Origin: Candidatus Rokubacteria bacterium RIFCSPLOWO2_02_FULL_72_37
GTDB taxonomy: Bacteria; Methylomirabilota; Methylomirabilia; Rokubacteriales; CSP1-6
Direction of reading: 5' to 3'
Length of the DNA stretch: 6,282 bases
Assembly: GCA_001790315.1 (NCBI GenBank)
Contig: MGCE01000200.1
Coordinates: 1 to 6,282 of the forward strand
How positions within the stretch are numbered: the stretch's first letter is position 1; every line of letters starts with the position of its first letter. A program made the translations under genes and the position numbers. Under the pieces are notes generated by a model. The model had not been told where the DNA came from. It saw only the letters and a list, made by a program, of their open reading frames with translations, and made no database searches. This document shows, piece after piece, positions 1 to 6,224 of the stretch.

Positions 1-1043
1 CCGACGAACGCTTCCTCCGAGAAGTCGGCGTCGAGGCCGAACACCATCTCGCGCATGACGAAGTAGCGGAAGGCGTCGTTCCCGTACTTGTCCTTGAGGG
101 ACAGCGCCTCGACGACGTTGCCGACGGACTTGGACATCTTGCCGCCGCCGAGGCCCCAGTAGCCGTGGACGTTCAGGTGGCGATAGACGAGGCCGTCGCC
201 CCGGCCCAGGGCCTCGCCGTAGGCGCGGAGCATGCACGGCCAGTAGACCGCGTGCGGCTTCAGGATGTCCTTGCCGATGAGGTGCTGGGCGTGGGGCCAG
301 AACTTCTCGAAGCGCGCGTCACCCGGGCCGCCGAGGGCCGACACGTAGTTGATGAGCGCGTCGAACCACACGTAGGTGACGTACTTGTCGTCGAACGGCA
401 GCGGGATGCCCCACTCGAGCCGCGTCCGGGGGCGGCTGATCGAGAGATCCTGAAGCGGGTCGCGCAGGAAGCCGAGGATCTCGTTGCGGTAGCGCTCCGG
501 GCGGATCAGGTCCGGGCGGCGCTCGATGTACTCGATCAGCCACCGCTGGTACTTCGACATCTTGAAGAAGTAGTTCTCCTCCTCGATCCACGTGAGCGGC
601 TTCCGGTGGTCGGGGCACTTGCCGTCGACGATCTCCTTCTCGGTGTAGAAGCGCTCGCAGCCGAAGCAGTAGTGGCCGCCGTACGTGCCGAGGTAGATCT
701 CCCCCGCGTCCCGGAGGGTCTGGAGGATCGCCTGGACGACCGTCTTGTGGCGCGGCTCCGTCGTCCGGATGTAGTCGTCGTTCGTGATGCCGAGCGTCTT
801 CCACGTCTCGCGGAACGCGGCCGAGATCCGGTCGGCGTACGCCTGCGGCGGGACGCCCGCCTTCGCTGCGGCCTGCGCGATCTTGTCGCCGTGCTCGTCC
901 GTCCCCGTCAGGAACCAGACGTCGTCGCCCGCGAGCCGCCGCCAGCGCGCCATCGCGTCGGCGACGATCGTCGTGTAGGCGTGGCCCAGGTGCGGGGTCG
1001 CGTTCACGTAGTAGATCGGCGTCGTCAGGTAGAAGACGCTCAC
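1..1043 (-). CDS. metG: Methionyl-tRNA synthetase, 3' end cut by window edge
   Basis: This is a class I aminoacyl-tRNA synthetase that charges tRNA-Met in the cytoplasm using ATP and methionine. About 347 codons are visible, covering the Rossmann catalytic core. The class I HIGH motif appears as HLGH (residues 18-21), followed by LTGTDEHG (45-52). A single zinc knuckle CxxC...CxxH uses C126, C129, C143 and H146, as in the Thermus-type enzyme. The tryptophan-rich YVWFDALINY segment is present, and the KMSKS loop is intact at 302-306 (bases 140-126). Family members run about 500-680 residues, so the anticodon-binding domain lies outside the window. The GTG start at 1043 gives the usual N-terminus (FYLTTPIYYVN) and overlaps the ricT stop as GTGA, with an AGGGG about 8 bases upstream. 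The gene therefore looks translationally coupled to ricT. Identity is near certain. Confidence 0.97.
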   Translation of the reverse strand, partial: MSVFYLTTPIYYVNATPHLGHAYTTIVADAMARWRRLAGDDVWFLTGTDEHGDKIAQAAAKAGVPPQAYADRISAAFRETWKTLGITNDDYIRTTEPRHKTVVQAILQTLRDAGEIYLGTYGGHYCFGCERFYTEKEIVDGKCPDHRKPLTWIEEENYFFKMSKYQRWLIEYIERRPDLIRPERYRNEILGFLRDPLQDLSISRPRTRLEWGIPLPFDDKYVTYVWFDALINYVSALGGPGDARFEKFWPHAQHLIGKDILKPHAVYWPCMLRAYGEALGRGDGLVYRHLNVHGYWGLGGGKMSKSVGNVVEALSLKDKYGNDAFRYFVMREMVFGLDADFSEEAFV

Positions 1044-1888
1044 GCCGGCGGCCCCTGGGGCTTCACGTGGTCGCGTCCCTCCCACGTCACCTGCTCGAGA
1101 GGGACCTCCGCCTCCGTGCCGTCGGGAAAGCCGACGATCACGCTCTGCTTGAGGACGCGGATCGACCGGATCTTGCCGGCCATGCACCCGCCGCCGCAGG
1201 TGGCCTGACACGGCGCGTTCACGCGGGGCAGCCGCGCGCGCAGCTCCGCGTACGTCGAGAACTCGTAGAGCAGGCAGCACTTGAGCCGGCCGCAGTTGCC
1301 CAGCAGCCGGTTGTCCGTGAGCGGCATGTCCTGCGCCTTCGCCATCTTCACAGAGATCGGCTCGAAGCGGCGCAGGTGGGTCGTGCAGCAGAGCTGGCGC
1401 CCGCAGGGCCCGATGCCGTCCATCACCTTCGTGGTGTCGCGGGCGCCGATCTGGCGCATCTCGATCCGCGAGCGGAACTCGCGCGCGAGGTCGCGCACGA
1501 GCTCACGGAAGTCCACGCGCTCCTCCGCGTTGAAGTAGACCGTGACCCGGCGCACGTCCGGCGGCATCTCGACGTCGACGACCTTCATCCGAAGGCCCCG
1601 CTCGCGCGCCAGGCGCTGGCTCACCCCCATCGCCCGCTCCTCGCGCCGGCGCCGTTCGCGCCACTCGCGCGCCTCACCCTCGGTCGCCGGACGCAGCACG
1701 CGGCGGAAGCCGCGGTCGCGCTTGGACGCGGGCACCTCGCGCCGCGGGCGGCGCACCTCGCCGACGGCGGTGCCGGTGCCAGCCTCGACCACGACGAGGT
1801 CACCGACGTGGAGGGCGACGTCCGCGGCGGCCAGGTAGTCGTCGGCCTGGAGGGGCTCCCGCAGCCTGACGCCGACGAGGAAGTCCAC
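1040..1888 (-). CDS. ricT: PSP1-domain protein, RicT/YaaT family, with extra C-terminal cysteine cluster
   Basis: The 282-residue protein matches the YaaT/RicT family along its length. It has an N-terminal beta-rich part beginning DFLVGVRLRE, a charged helix (about 70-98), then the PSP1 core with MKVVDVE (101-107), RVDFRELVRDLA (124-135), RIEMRQIGARD (141-151) and the signatures GPCGRQLCC (160-168) and GNCGRLKCC (197-205). In Bacillus subtilis, RicT joins RicA and RicF in an Fe-S complex affecting RNase Y-dependent RNA maturation, sporulation and competence. Neither partner is in this window, so the role here is inferred. After the core it carries C227, C231 and C235 (CxxxCGGGC), which I do not recall in Bacillus YaaT. 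A beta-rich tail follows. I prefer GTG at 1888, which has GGAGG 5 bases upstream and gives the family N-terminus. GTG at 1900 is a close alternative, 2 bases after the holB stop. Confidence 0.9.
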   Translation of the reverse strand: MDFLVGVRLREPLQADDYLAAADVALHVGDLVVVEAGTGTAVGEVRRPRREVPASKRDRGFRRVLRPATEGEAREWRERRRREERAMGVSQRLARERGLRMKVVDVEMPPDVRRVTVYFNAEERVDFRELVRDLAREFRSRIEMRQIGARDTTKVMDGIGPCGRQLCCTTHLRRFEPISVKMAKAQDMPLTDNRLLGNCGRLKCCLLYEFSTYAELRARLPRVNAPCQATCGGGCMAGKIRSIRVLKQSVIVGFPDGTEAEVPLEQVTWEGRDHVKPQGPPA

Positions 1889-1893
1889 CGCAG

Positions 1894-1898
1894 CCTCC
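1894..1898 (-). promoter_or_regulatory. Ribosome-binding site deciding the ricT start
   Basis: The minus strand reads GGAGG here, 5 bases before the GTG at 1888-1886. The competing GTG at 1900-1898 overlaps this motif and has only a weaker AGGGTGG further upstream, inside the end of holB. The strong motif therefore favours 1888, which also gives an N-terminus resembling YaaT. Confidence 0.5.
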
Positions 1899-1902
1899 AC
1901 GG

Positions 1903-2745
1903 TCAGGCCACCCTGAGGGCGAGGCGCGACAGCAGCACCTCGAGGCCGAGGCGCGGCGTCACGTTGCGGGCGAGGGACGCGCGCACGCGGCGGCAGAGGT
2001 CGATGGCCTGCACCAGCTCCCCGTCCGTCCACGCCTCGGCGGCGTCCGCGAGCTCCGCCGCGCGCGCCGCGCCGCCGACGAGGGCGGCGGGCGCGCCCGC
2101 CTTGGCCACGAGCAGGTCGCGGCAGTGGAGCCAGAAGGCGTCCACGAGGCCCTCGGCGCGCTCGCGGTCGAGCCGCTCGGTGCGCCGGAACAGCTCGTCC
2201 GCGCCCTTGGCCTGGACGTCGCGGAGCAGCTCGAGGGCCTCCGCCGCGCGCGCCCGTGCGGCCTCGTCGCCACGCGGCTCGAAGCGGATGATCTGACAGC
2301 GCGAGAGCACGGTGGCCGGCAGCGCCCGCCGGTGGCGGAGGATCAGGACGATCACGGTCGCCGCCGGAGGCTCCTCGAGCGTCTTCAGGAGGGCCTGGGG
2401 CGCCTCGCCCGTCATGCGCTCGGCCTCGTCGAGGACGAAGACCTTGCGTGCGGCCCGCGCGGGACGGAGCGCGGCCTGGCGCTCGAGCTCGCGGACCGCG
2501 CCGAGCCGGATCACCCTGGCGCCCTTCGGGTTCGCCTCGGGCGGTGTCGGGACGATCACGTGAAGATCGGGGTGTCCGGGCGCGTCGCTCCCGAGCAGCT
2601 CCGCGGCGAACGCGAGCGCCGTCGCCGTGCGGCCGCTGCCGGGTGGCCCGACGAAGGCCCAGGCGTGGGCGACGCGCCCGCTTTCGAGAGCCCGGCCCAG
2701 GAGCGCGACCGCGCGCGGCTGGCCCTGGATCCGCTCAAGCGCCAC
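1903..2745 (-). CDS. holB: DNA polymerase III delta-prime subunit (clamp loader), lacking the zinc module
   Basis: This 280-residue AAA+ protein is the delta-prime subunit of the clamp loader that places the beta sliding clamp on DNA. It opens with the family N-terminus (RIQGQPRAV), then a degenerate P-loop GPPGSGRT (33-40) with Arg in place of the Walker A Lys. A Walker B-like VFVLDEAE follows (102-109), then ALLKTLEEPP (118-127), the SRC motif LSRCQ (147-151) and the C-terminal NVTPRLGLEVLLSRL (261-275) of the collar domain. The four-Cys zinc module found in E. coli gamma and delta-prime is absent: only about six residues separate ELLG from HPDL. E. coli delta-prime is also ATPase-dead, so the altered P-loop favours delta-prime over DnaX, as does the length. 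The GTG start has GAGGAG 7 bases upstream and overlaps tmk by 11 bases. A small DnaX-like paralogue is the main alternative. Confidence 0.92.
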   Translation of the reverse strand: MALERIQGQPRAVALLGRALESGRVAHAWAFVGPPGSGRTATALAFAAELLGSDAPGHPDLHVIVPTPPEANPKGARVIRLGAVRELERQAALRPARAARKVFVLDEAERMTGEAPQALLKTLEEPPAATVIVLILRHRRALPATVLSRCQIIRFEPRGDEAARARAAEALELLRDVQAKGADELFRRTERLDRERAEGLVDAFWLHCRDLLVAKAGAPAALVGGAARAAELADAAEAWTDGELVQAIDLCRRVRASLARNVTPRLGLEVLLSRLALRVA

Positions 2746-3352
2746 CGAGGAACTCCTCGACGATCGACCGTACCTCGTCCGCGACCAGAGCCGGCGACCG
2801 CCCGGCGTGGACGAGACGCACCCGCTTGGGCTCGGCGCGCCAGATCTCGAGGTAGCCGCGGCGCACCCGGCGGTGGAACTCGATCCGCTCCCGCTCGAAG
2901 TGGTCGCGCCGCCGGCCGATCCGCCGGAAGCCCTCGGCCGGATCGAGATCGAAGAGCAGTGTCAGGTCGGGCGCGATGCCCTCGGTGGCGCGGACGTTCA
3001 GCTCGCGGATCAGGCCGAGATCCACCCCTCGTCCGTGGCCCTGGTAGGCGAGGGTCGCGTCGGTGAACCGGTCGGAGAGGACGAGGCGGCCCCGCCCGAG
3101 CCACGGCCGGATCTTCTCGGCGACGTGCTGGCGGCGGGCCGCCATGAACAGGAACACCTCGGCGAGCGGCTCGGGCCGGACACCGGGCCGCTCGAACACG
3201 CGGCGGACCGCGAGGCCGAGCCGCGTGCCGTCGGGCTCGCGCGTCCGCTCGACCTTCCGTCCGGTCCGCTTCAGGTATCGCTCGAGGCGCAGGAGCTGGG
3301 TGGTCTTGCCCGACCCCTCCACGCCCTCGAACGTGATGAGCACTCCCGTCAC
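2735..3352 (-). CDS. tmk: Thymidylate kinase (dTMP kinase)
   Basis: The 205-residue enzyme phosphorylates dTMP to dTDP with ATP, the committed step in dTTP supply, in the cytoplasm. Numbered from the GTG at 3352, the P-loop GVEGSGKT spans 10-17 and is preceded by VLITFEG. The substrate motif REPDGT (38-43) usually reads REPGGT. SDRF (93-96) stands for the family DRY, and LAYQGHGRG follows (101-109). A basic LID (about 143-155, RRIGRRRDHFERE) is followed by EFHRRVRRGYL. Basic residues in the LID with none in the P-loop resemble the E. coli-type enzyme. Length is normal. The start is set by GGAGG 8 bases upstream and by alignment of VTGVLITFEG with the usual MSGLFITFEG; a TTG at 3376 would add eight residues but lies upstream of that site. 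It leads the four-gene housekeeping cluster and overlaps holB by 11 bases. Confidence 0.96.
   Translation of the reverse strand: MTGVLITFEGVEGSGKTTQLLRLERYLKRTGRKVERTREPDGTRLGLAVRRVFERPGVRPEPLAEVFLFMAARRQHVAEKIRPWLGRGRLVLSDRFTDATLAYQGHGRGVDLGLIRELNVRATEGIAPDLTLLFDLDPAEGFRRIGRRRDHFERERIEFHRRVRRGYLEIWRAEPKRVRLVHAGRSPALVADEVRSIVEEFLGGA
2746..2759 (-). promoter_or_regulatory. Possible hairpin covering the holB ribosome-binding site
   Basis: The sequence CGAGGAGTTCCTCG on the minus strand has perfect 5-bp arms (CGAGG/CCTCG) and a 4-base loop. The holB Shine-Dalgarno GAGGAG (2758-2753) sits in its 5' arm and loop, and the 3' arm abuts the GTG start at 2745. The segment is also coding for the end of tmk (residues around VEEFLGG). 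A ribosome finishing tmk would melt it, so it could couple holB translation to tmk. A short stem inside coding DNA can also arise by chance. Confidence 0.35.
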
Positions 3353-3360
3353 GTCGACGA

Positions 3361-3365
3361 CCTCC
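3361..3365 (-). promoter_or_regulatory. Ribosome-binding site deciding the tmk start
   Basis: The minus strand reads GGAGG, 8 bases before the GTG at 3352-3350. It lies downstream of the in-frame TTG at 3376, so it can serve only the shorter start. Confidence 0.6.
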
Positions 3366-3382
3366 GGGCGCTGCAATACGTC

Positions 3383-3391
3383 ACTCTAGCA
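3383..3391 (-). promoter_or_regulatory. Candidate extended -10 promoter element ahead of tmk
   Basis: Inside the 65-base gap between the response regulator and tmk (3417-3353), the minus strand reads TGCTAGAGT, which fits the extended -10 pattern TGN-TANANT. No convincing -35 hexamer lies about 17 bases upstream. This is the only sizeable non-coding gap and contains one of the few A/T-richer stretches in the window, so it is the likeliest place for an internal promoter. Transcription would begin near 3376, leaving a short leader. No inverted repeat followed by a T-run is visible, so read-through from the two-component genes is also possible. Confidence 0.25.
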
Positions 3392-3417
3392 CGCCGGCTC
3401 CGCCCGCGACGCCGACC

Positions 3418-4740
3418 TCACCCGAACCTCCGCTGGAGCGTGCGGACGCTGATCCCGAGGATCTTCGCGGCGGCGGCCTTGTCGCCGCCCGTCTCCTCGA
3501 GGACGCGGCGGATGTAGCGCGCCTCCAGCTCCGCGAGCGTCGGCCGCAGGCTGCCCTCGAGCGCCGTCTCGGGAACGAACTCGGTCCCGAGGTCCGCACG
3601 GCTGACCCGCGGGCCGCGCGCGAGCGTCGCGGCGCGCTCGACGACGTTCTCCAGCTCGCGCACGTTGCCGGGCCACCGGTGCCCGAGCAGCCAGGCGGTC
3701 GCGGCCTCGTCGAAGCCCTCGAGCGTCTTGCCGAGCTGGCCGGCCGCGCGGGCGAGGAAGTGATTCGCGAGCAGCATGATGTCGCCGAGCCGCTCGCGCA
3801 GGCTCGGGAGCCGGATCGGGATCACGGCGAGCCGGTAGTAGAGGTCCTCGCGGAACTTGCCCTCGCCGACGAGCGCGAGCAGGTCGCGATGCGTCGCGCC
3901 GATGAGCCGGAGGTCGAGGCGGATCTCCTCGCTGCCGCCGACGGGCCGGATCGTCTTGTCCTGCAGCGCGCGCAGCAGCTTGGCCTGGAGCGGCAGCGGG
4001 ATGTCGCCGACCTCGTCGAGGAAGAGCGTGCCGGCGTTCGCCTCCGCGAAGAGCCCGCGCCGGCGGCGGTCGGCCCCCGTGAAGGCGCCCTTCTCGTGCC
4101 CGAAGAGCTCGGACTCGAGGAGCGTCTCGGGAATCGCCGCGCAGTTCACCGGAACGAAGGGGCCGGCGCGCCGGGCGCTCGCGTGATGGATCGCGCGCGC
4201 GGCCAGCTCCTTGCCGGTACCGCTCTCGCCGAGCAGCAGGATCGTCGCGTCGGTGTCGGCGACGGCGCGGAGACGGTCGAAGACCGCCTGCATCGCCTCC
4301 GACCGGCCGAGGAGGCGGTCGAAGCTGAAGCGCTGCTCGACCTCGGCGCGGAGCCGGCGGTTCTCCTCCCGCAGCCGGAGGTCGTCGAGGGCATGGTCCA
4401 CGGCCAGGCTCACCTCGGCGAGCTTGAACGGCTTCGTGAGGTAGTCCCAGGCGCCGTGGCGCATGGCCTCGATCGCGGTCTCGAGGCTCGCGAACGCGGT
4501 CATGAGGATCACGCGGGCGCGCGGCAGGCGCCGCTGCGTCTCGCGGAGCACCGCCCAGCCGTCCACGCCGTCCATGACGAGGTCCGTGAGCACCACGTCG
4601 TAATCCTCGCGCTCGAGCGCGGCCAGGGCCTCGGCGCCGCTCGTCACGGCGGTCGCGAGGCGGCCCTCGCTCTCGAGGTGGCGGGCGAGCAGGCTCACCA
4701 TCTCGGGGTCGTTGTCGACGACGAGGACCCGGGGCTTCAC
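3418..4740 (-). CDS. Sigma-54-dependent NtrC-family response regulator
   Basis: This 440-residue activator has three domains. The receiver (about 3-120) has D9 in the acidic pocket, phosphoacceptor D53, T81 and K103; the second acidic position is Asn (VVDND). The sigma-54 interaction AAA+ domain (about 142-370) has Walker A GESGTGKE (171-178), the sigma-54 contact loop GAFTGA (218-223), Walker B LFLDE (239-243), the arginine-finger region FREDLYYRL (296-304) and WPGNVREL (356-363). A Fis-type helix-turn-helix ends the protein (about 403-440, KAAAAKILGISVRTLQRR). Once phosphorylated by its kinase, it should bind upstream activating sites and drive ATP-dependent opening of sigma-54 promoters; its targets cannot be read from this window. 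The GTG start has GGAGG 7 bases upstream, overlaps the kinase stop as GTGA and puts the receiver at the N-terminus. An in-frame start at 4770 would add ten residues without support. It resembles the AtoC/ZraR group. Confidence 0.96.
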   Translation of the reverse strand: MKPRVLVVDNDPEMVSLLARHLESEGRLATAVTSGAEALAALEREDYDVVLTDLVMDGVDGWAVLRETQRRLPRARVILMTAFASLETAIEAMRHGAWDYLTKPFKLAEVSLAVDHALDDLRLREENRRLRAEVEQRFSFDRLLGRSEAMQAVFDRLRAVADTDATILLLGESGTGKELAARAIHHASARRAGPFVPVNCAAIPETLLESELFGHEKGAFTGADRRRRGLFAEANAGTLFLDEVGDIPLPLQAKLLRALQDKTIRPVGGSEEIRLDLRLIGATHRDLLALVGEGKFREDLYYRLAVIPIRLPSLRERLGDIMLLANHFLARAAGQLGKTLEGFDEAATAWLLGHRWPGNVRELENVVERAATLARGPRVSRADLGTEFVPETALEGSLRPTLAELEARYIRRVLEETGGDKAAAAKILGISVRTLQRRFG

Positions 4741-6206
4741 GCGGGCGCCTCCGTGGCGTCGGGGAGCCACACCGTGAACGTCGTGCCCTGCCCCACCCGG
4801 CTCTCCACGCCGATGTCACCTCCGTGGGCCTTGATGATATCGCGACAGATCGCCAGCCCGAGGCCCGTCCCCTGGCCGGCCGGCTTGGAGGTGACGAACG
4901 GCTCGAAGAGGCGCGGGCGCAGCTCCTCCGCGATGCCGGGGCCGGTGTCGGCGACGTCCACCGAGACGCCGGCGCGTCCGGCGCGTCGATCGCGGCGCCC
5001 GGTCACCGTGATGCGTCCGCCGGGGGGCGTCGCGTCGAGGGCGTTGAGAATCAGGTTGATCAGGAGCTGCTGGAGCTGGTTCGGGTCGGCGGCGAGCGGC
5101 GGCAGGTCCACGGGGATCGCGGCCAGCAGGGAGACGCCGCGCCGGCGCGCGGGGTGGCGCAGCAGGGACAGCAGGCGGTCGATCACGTCGCCGAGCGCGG
5201 TCGCCTGGATCTCGAGCTTCTGCGGCCGCACGGTGTCGAGCATCGAGCGGATGATCTTCGAGATGCGCTCGATCTGGCCGATGATGACTTCGAGGTCCTT
5301 GCGTCCCGCCTCGTCGAGCCGCGCCGTGCTCTGGAGGAATTCGGCCCGGCCCGAGATGATGTTGAGCGGCGTGCCGACCTCGTGGGCGAGCGCGGAGGCG
5401 AGCTTGCCGGCGACGGTGAGCGTCTCGGCGTGGCGGAGCTGTTGCTCGAGCTCCACGGTTCGCTCGGTCTCCGCGAGGAGGCGGAGTCGTGCCGCCTCGA
5501 GCTGCGCCGCCATCTCGTTGAACGCCTCGGCCACCCTCCCGAGCTCGTCGCGACGCTCCACGGGGAGCGGGGGCCCGGGCTCGCCCCGGCCGAGCTTCTG
5601 GATGCCGTCGAGGAGGCGCGAGAGCGGCCGTAGGACCTGCCGCTCGAGCGCGACGGCCGCGAGCACGACGATCACGGCCAGGACGACGCCGAGCCGGACC
5701 CAGACGTCCTGGCCGGCGGCGCGCACACGCGCGTCGATCCCGGTGGCGACGTGGACGATCTCCATGGCGCCATCCACGTGCCCCTGCCGTCCCCGGAGCG
5801 GCACCACGTAGGAGAGCACGGCGCGGCGTCCCACGTCGCGGTGGGCGCCCTCGGCGACGCCGGTGTCGAGGACGCGGCGGAGGATCTCGGTCGGCGTCTG
5901 CTCACCGACCGCGAGCGGGCTGGACGCGAGCGTGGGGCGCAGGTCGCGATCGAAGAGCCGGATGCGATCGATCGCGGCCTGCTGCTCGACCATCTCCGCG
6001 AGGAGCCGCCGAACGTCGGCGATCTGCCGGTCCCGCAGGGCGTTCTCGACCGCGATCTGGATGGCACGCGCGGCCAGCGCGATGTTCCGGCGGTCCTCCT
6101 CGACGAGCTGCACCCGCTCCTGGCGGACCCGCAGCAGACCGTGCACGCCGACGACGAGCACCGCGGGCACGGCGAGGATCAGGATCAGCCGGAGCTTGAG
6201 GCCCAC
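4737..6206 (-). CDS. Membrane sensor histidine kinase (periplasmic sensor, HAMP, HisKA, HATPase)
   Basis: This 489-residue inner-membrane kinase is the evident partner of the response regulator with which it overlaps. TM1 spans about 5-25. A periplasmic sensor of about 143 residues follows (26-168), with a long helix, then IDRIRLFDRDLR and YVVPLRG...DGAMEIV segments suggestive of a Cache/PDC fold. TM2 is about 170-187 and HAMP about 189-241, with a P194 hinge and a DELGRVAEAFNEM tail. HisKA carries the phosphoacceptor H275 in LAHEVGTPLN. The ATPase has the N box (LINLILNALDA, N388), G1 DTGPGI (420-425), the F box LFEPFVTSK (433-441) and G2 GQGTGLGLA (444-452). All catalytic residues look intact. 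An in-frame TAG seven codons upstream, with no other start codon between, makes GTG 6206 the most upstream start possible; later starts would lose TM1. Its Shine-Dalgarno is poor. The ligand is unknown. Confidence 0.96.
   Translation of the reverse strand: MGLKLRLILILAVPAVLVVGVHGLLRVRQERVQLVEEDRRNIALAARAIQIAVENALRDRQIADVRRLLAEMVEQQAAIDRIRLFDRDLRPTLASSPLAVGEQTPTEILRRVLDTGVAEGAHRDVGRRAVLSYVVPLRGRQGHVDGAMEIVHVATGIDARVRAAGQDVWVRLGVVLAVIVVLAAVALERQVLRPLSRLLDGIQKLGRGEPGPPLPVERRDELGRVAEAFNEMAAQLEAARLRLLAETERTVELEQQLRHAETLTVAGKLASALAHEVGTPLNIISGRAEFLQSTARLDEAGRKDLEVIIGQIERISKIIRSMLDTVRPQKLEIQATALGDVIDRLLSLLRHPARRRGVSLLAAIPVDLPPLAADPNQLQQLLINLILNALDATPPGGRITVTGRRDRRAGRAGVSVDVADTGPGIAEELRPRLFEPFVTSKPAGQGTGLGLAICRDIIKAHGGDIGVESRVGQGTTFTVWLPDATEAPA
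4748..4752 (-). promoter_or_regulatory. Ribosome-binding site of the response regulator, inside the kinase gene
   Basis: The minus strand reads GGAGG, 7 bases before the GTG at 4740-4738. It lies within the last codons of the histidine kinase gene, which supports the GTGA overlap start and coupled synthesis of the two partners. Confidence 0.6.
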
Positions 6207-6224
6207 GTGGCGGTCGGACCCCGC

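Noticed and set aside
165..1208. A 347-codon plus-strand open frame opposite metG
   Set aside because: It lies across the HIGH, zinc-knuckle and KMSKS coding regions of metG and has no family features of its own.
1889..2032. A longer N-terminus for the RicT protein starting at 2032
   Set aside because: It would overlap holB by about 130 bases and encodes Pro/Arg-rich sequence with no match to the family N-terminus.
1067..2296. A 409-codon plus-strand open frame opposite ricT and holB
   Set aside because: Low-complexity Ala/Arg-rich translation with no motif; it mirrors the codon bias of the real minus-strand genes.
3353..3417. A sigma-54 promoter ahead of tmk driven by the adjacent regulator
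   Set aside because: A TTGC is present (minus strand, GTATTGCAG) but the GG required about 10 bases upstream is AG/GA, so the -24/-12 pair is not met.
3353..3420. An intrinsic terminator after the response regulator
   Set aside because: No clear GC-rich stem followed by a T-run is present in this gap on the minus strand.
3386..4819. A 477-codon minus-strand frame overlapping the response regulator
   Set aside because: Shifted frame giving Arg/Pro-rich sequence; the regulator frame has every NtrC-family motif.
3679..5811. A 710-codon open frame on the plus strand opposite the kinase and regulator genes
   Set aside because: It is antisense to two genes with complete catalytic motifs, has a composition dominated by Arg, Glu, Ala and Leu with no recognisable domain, and is expected from the lack of stops opposite GC-biased codons.
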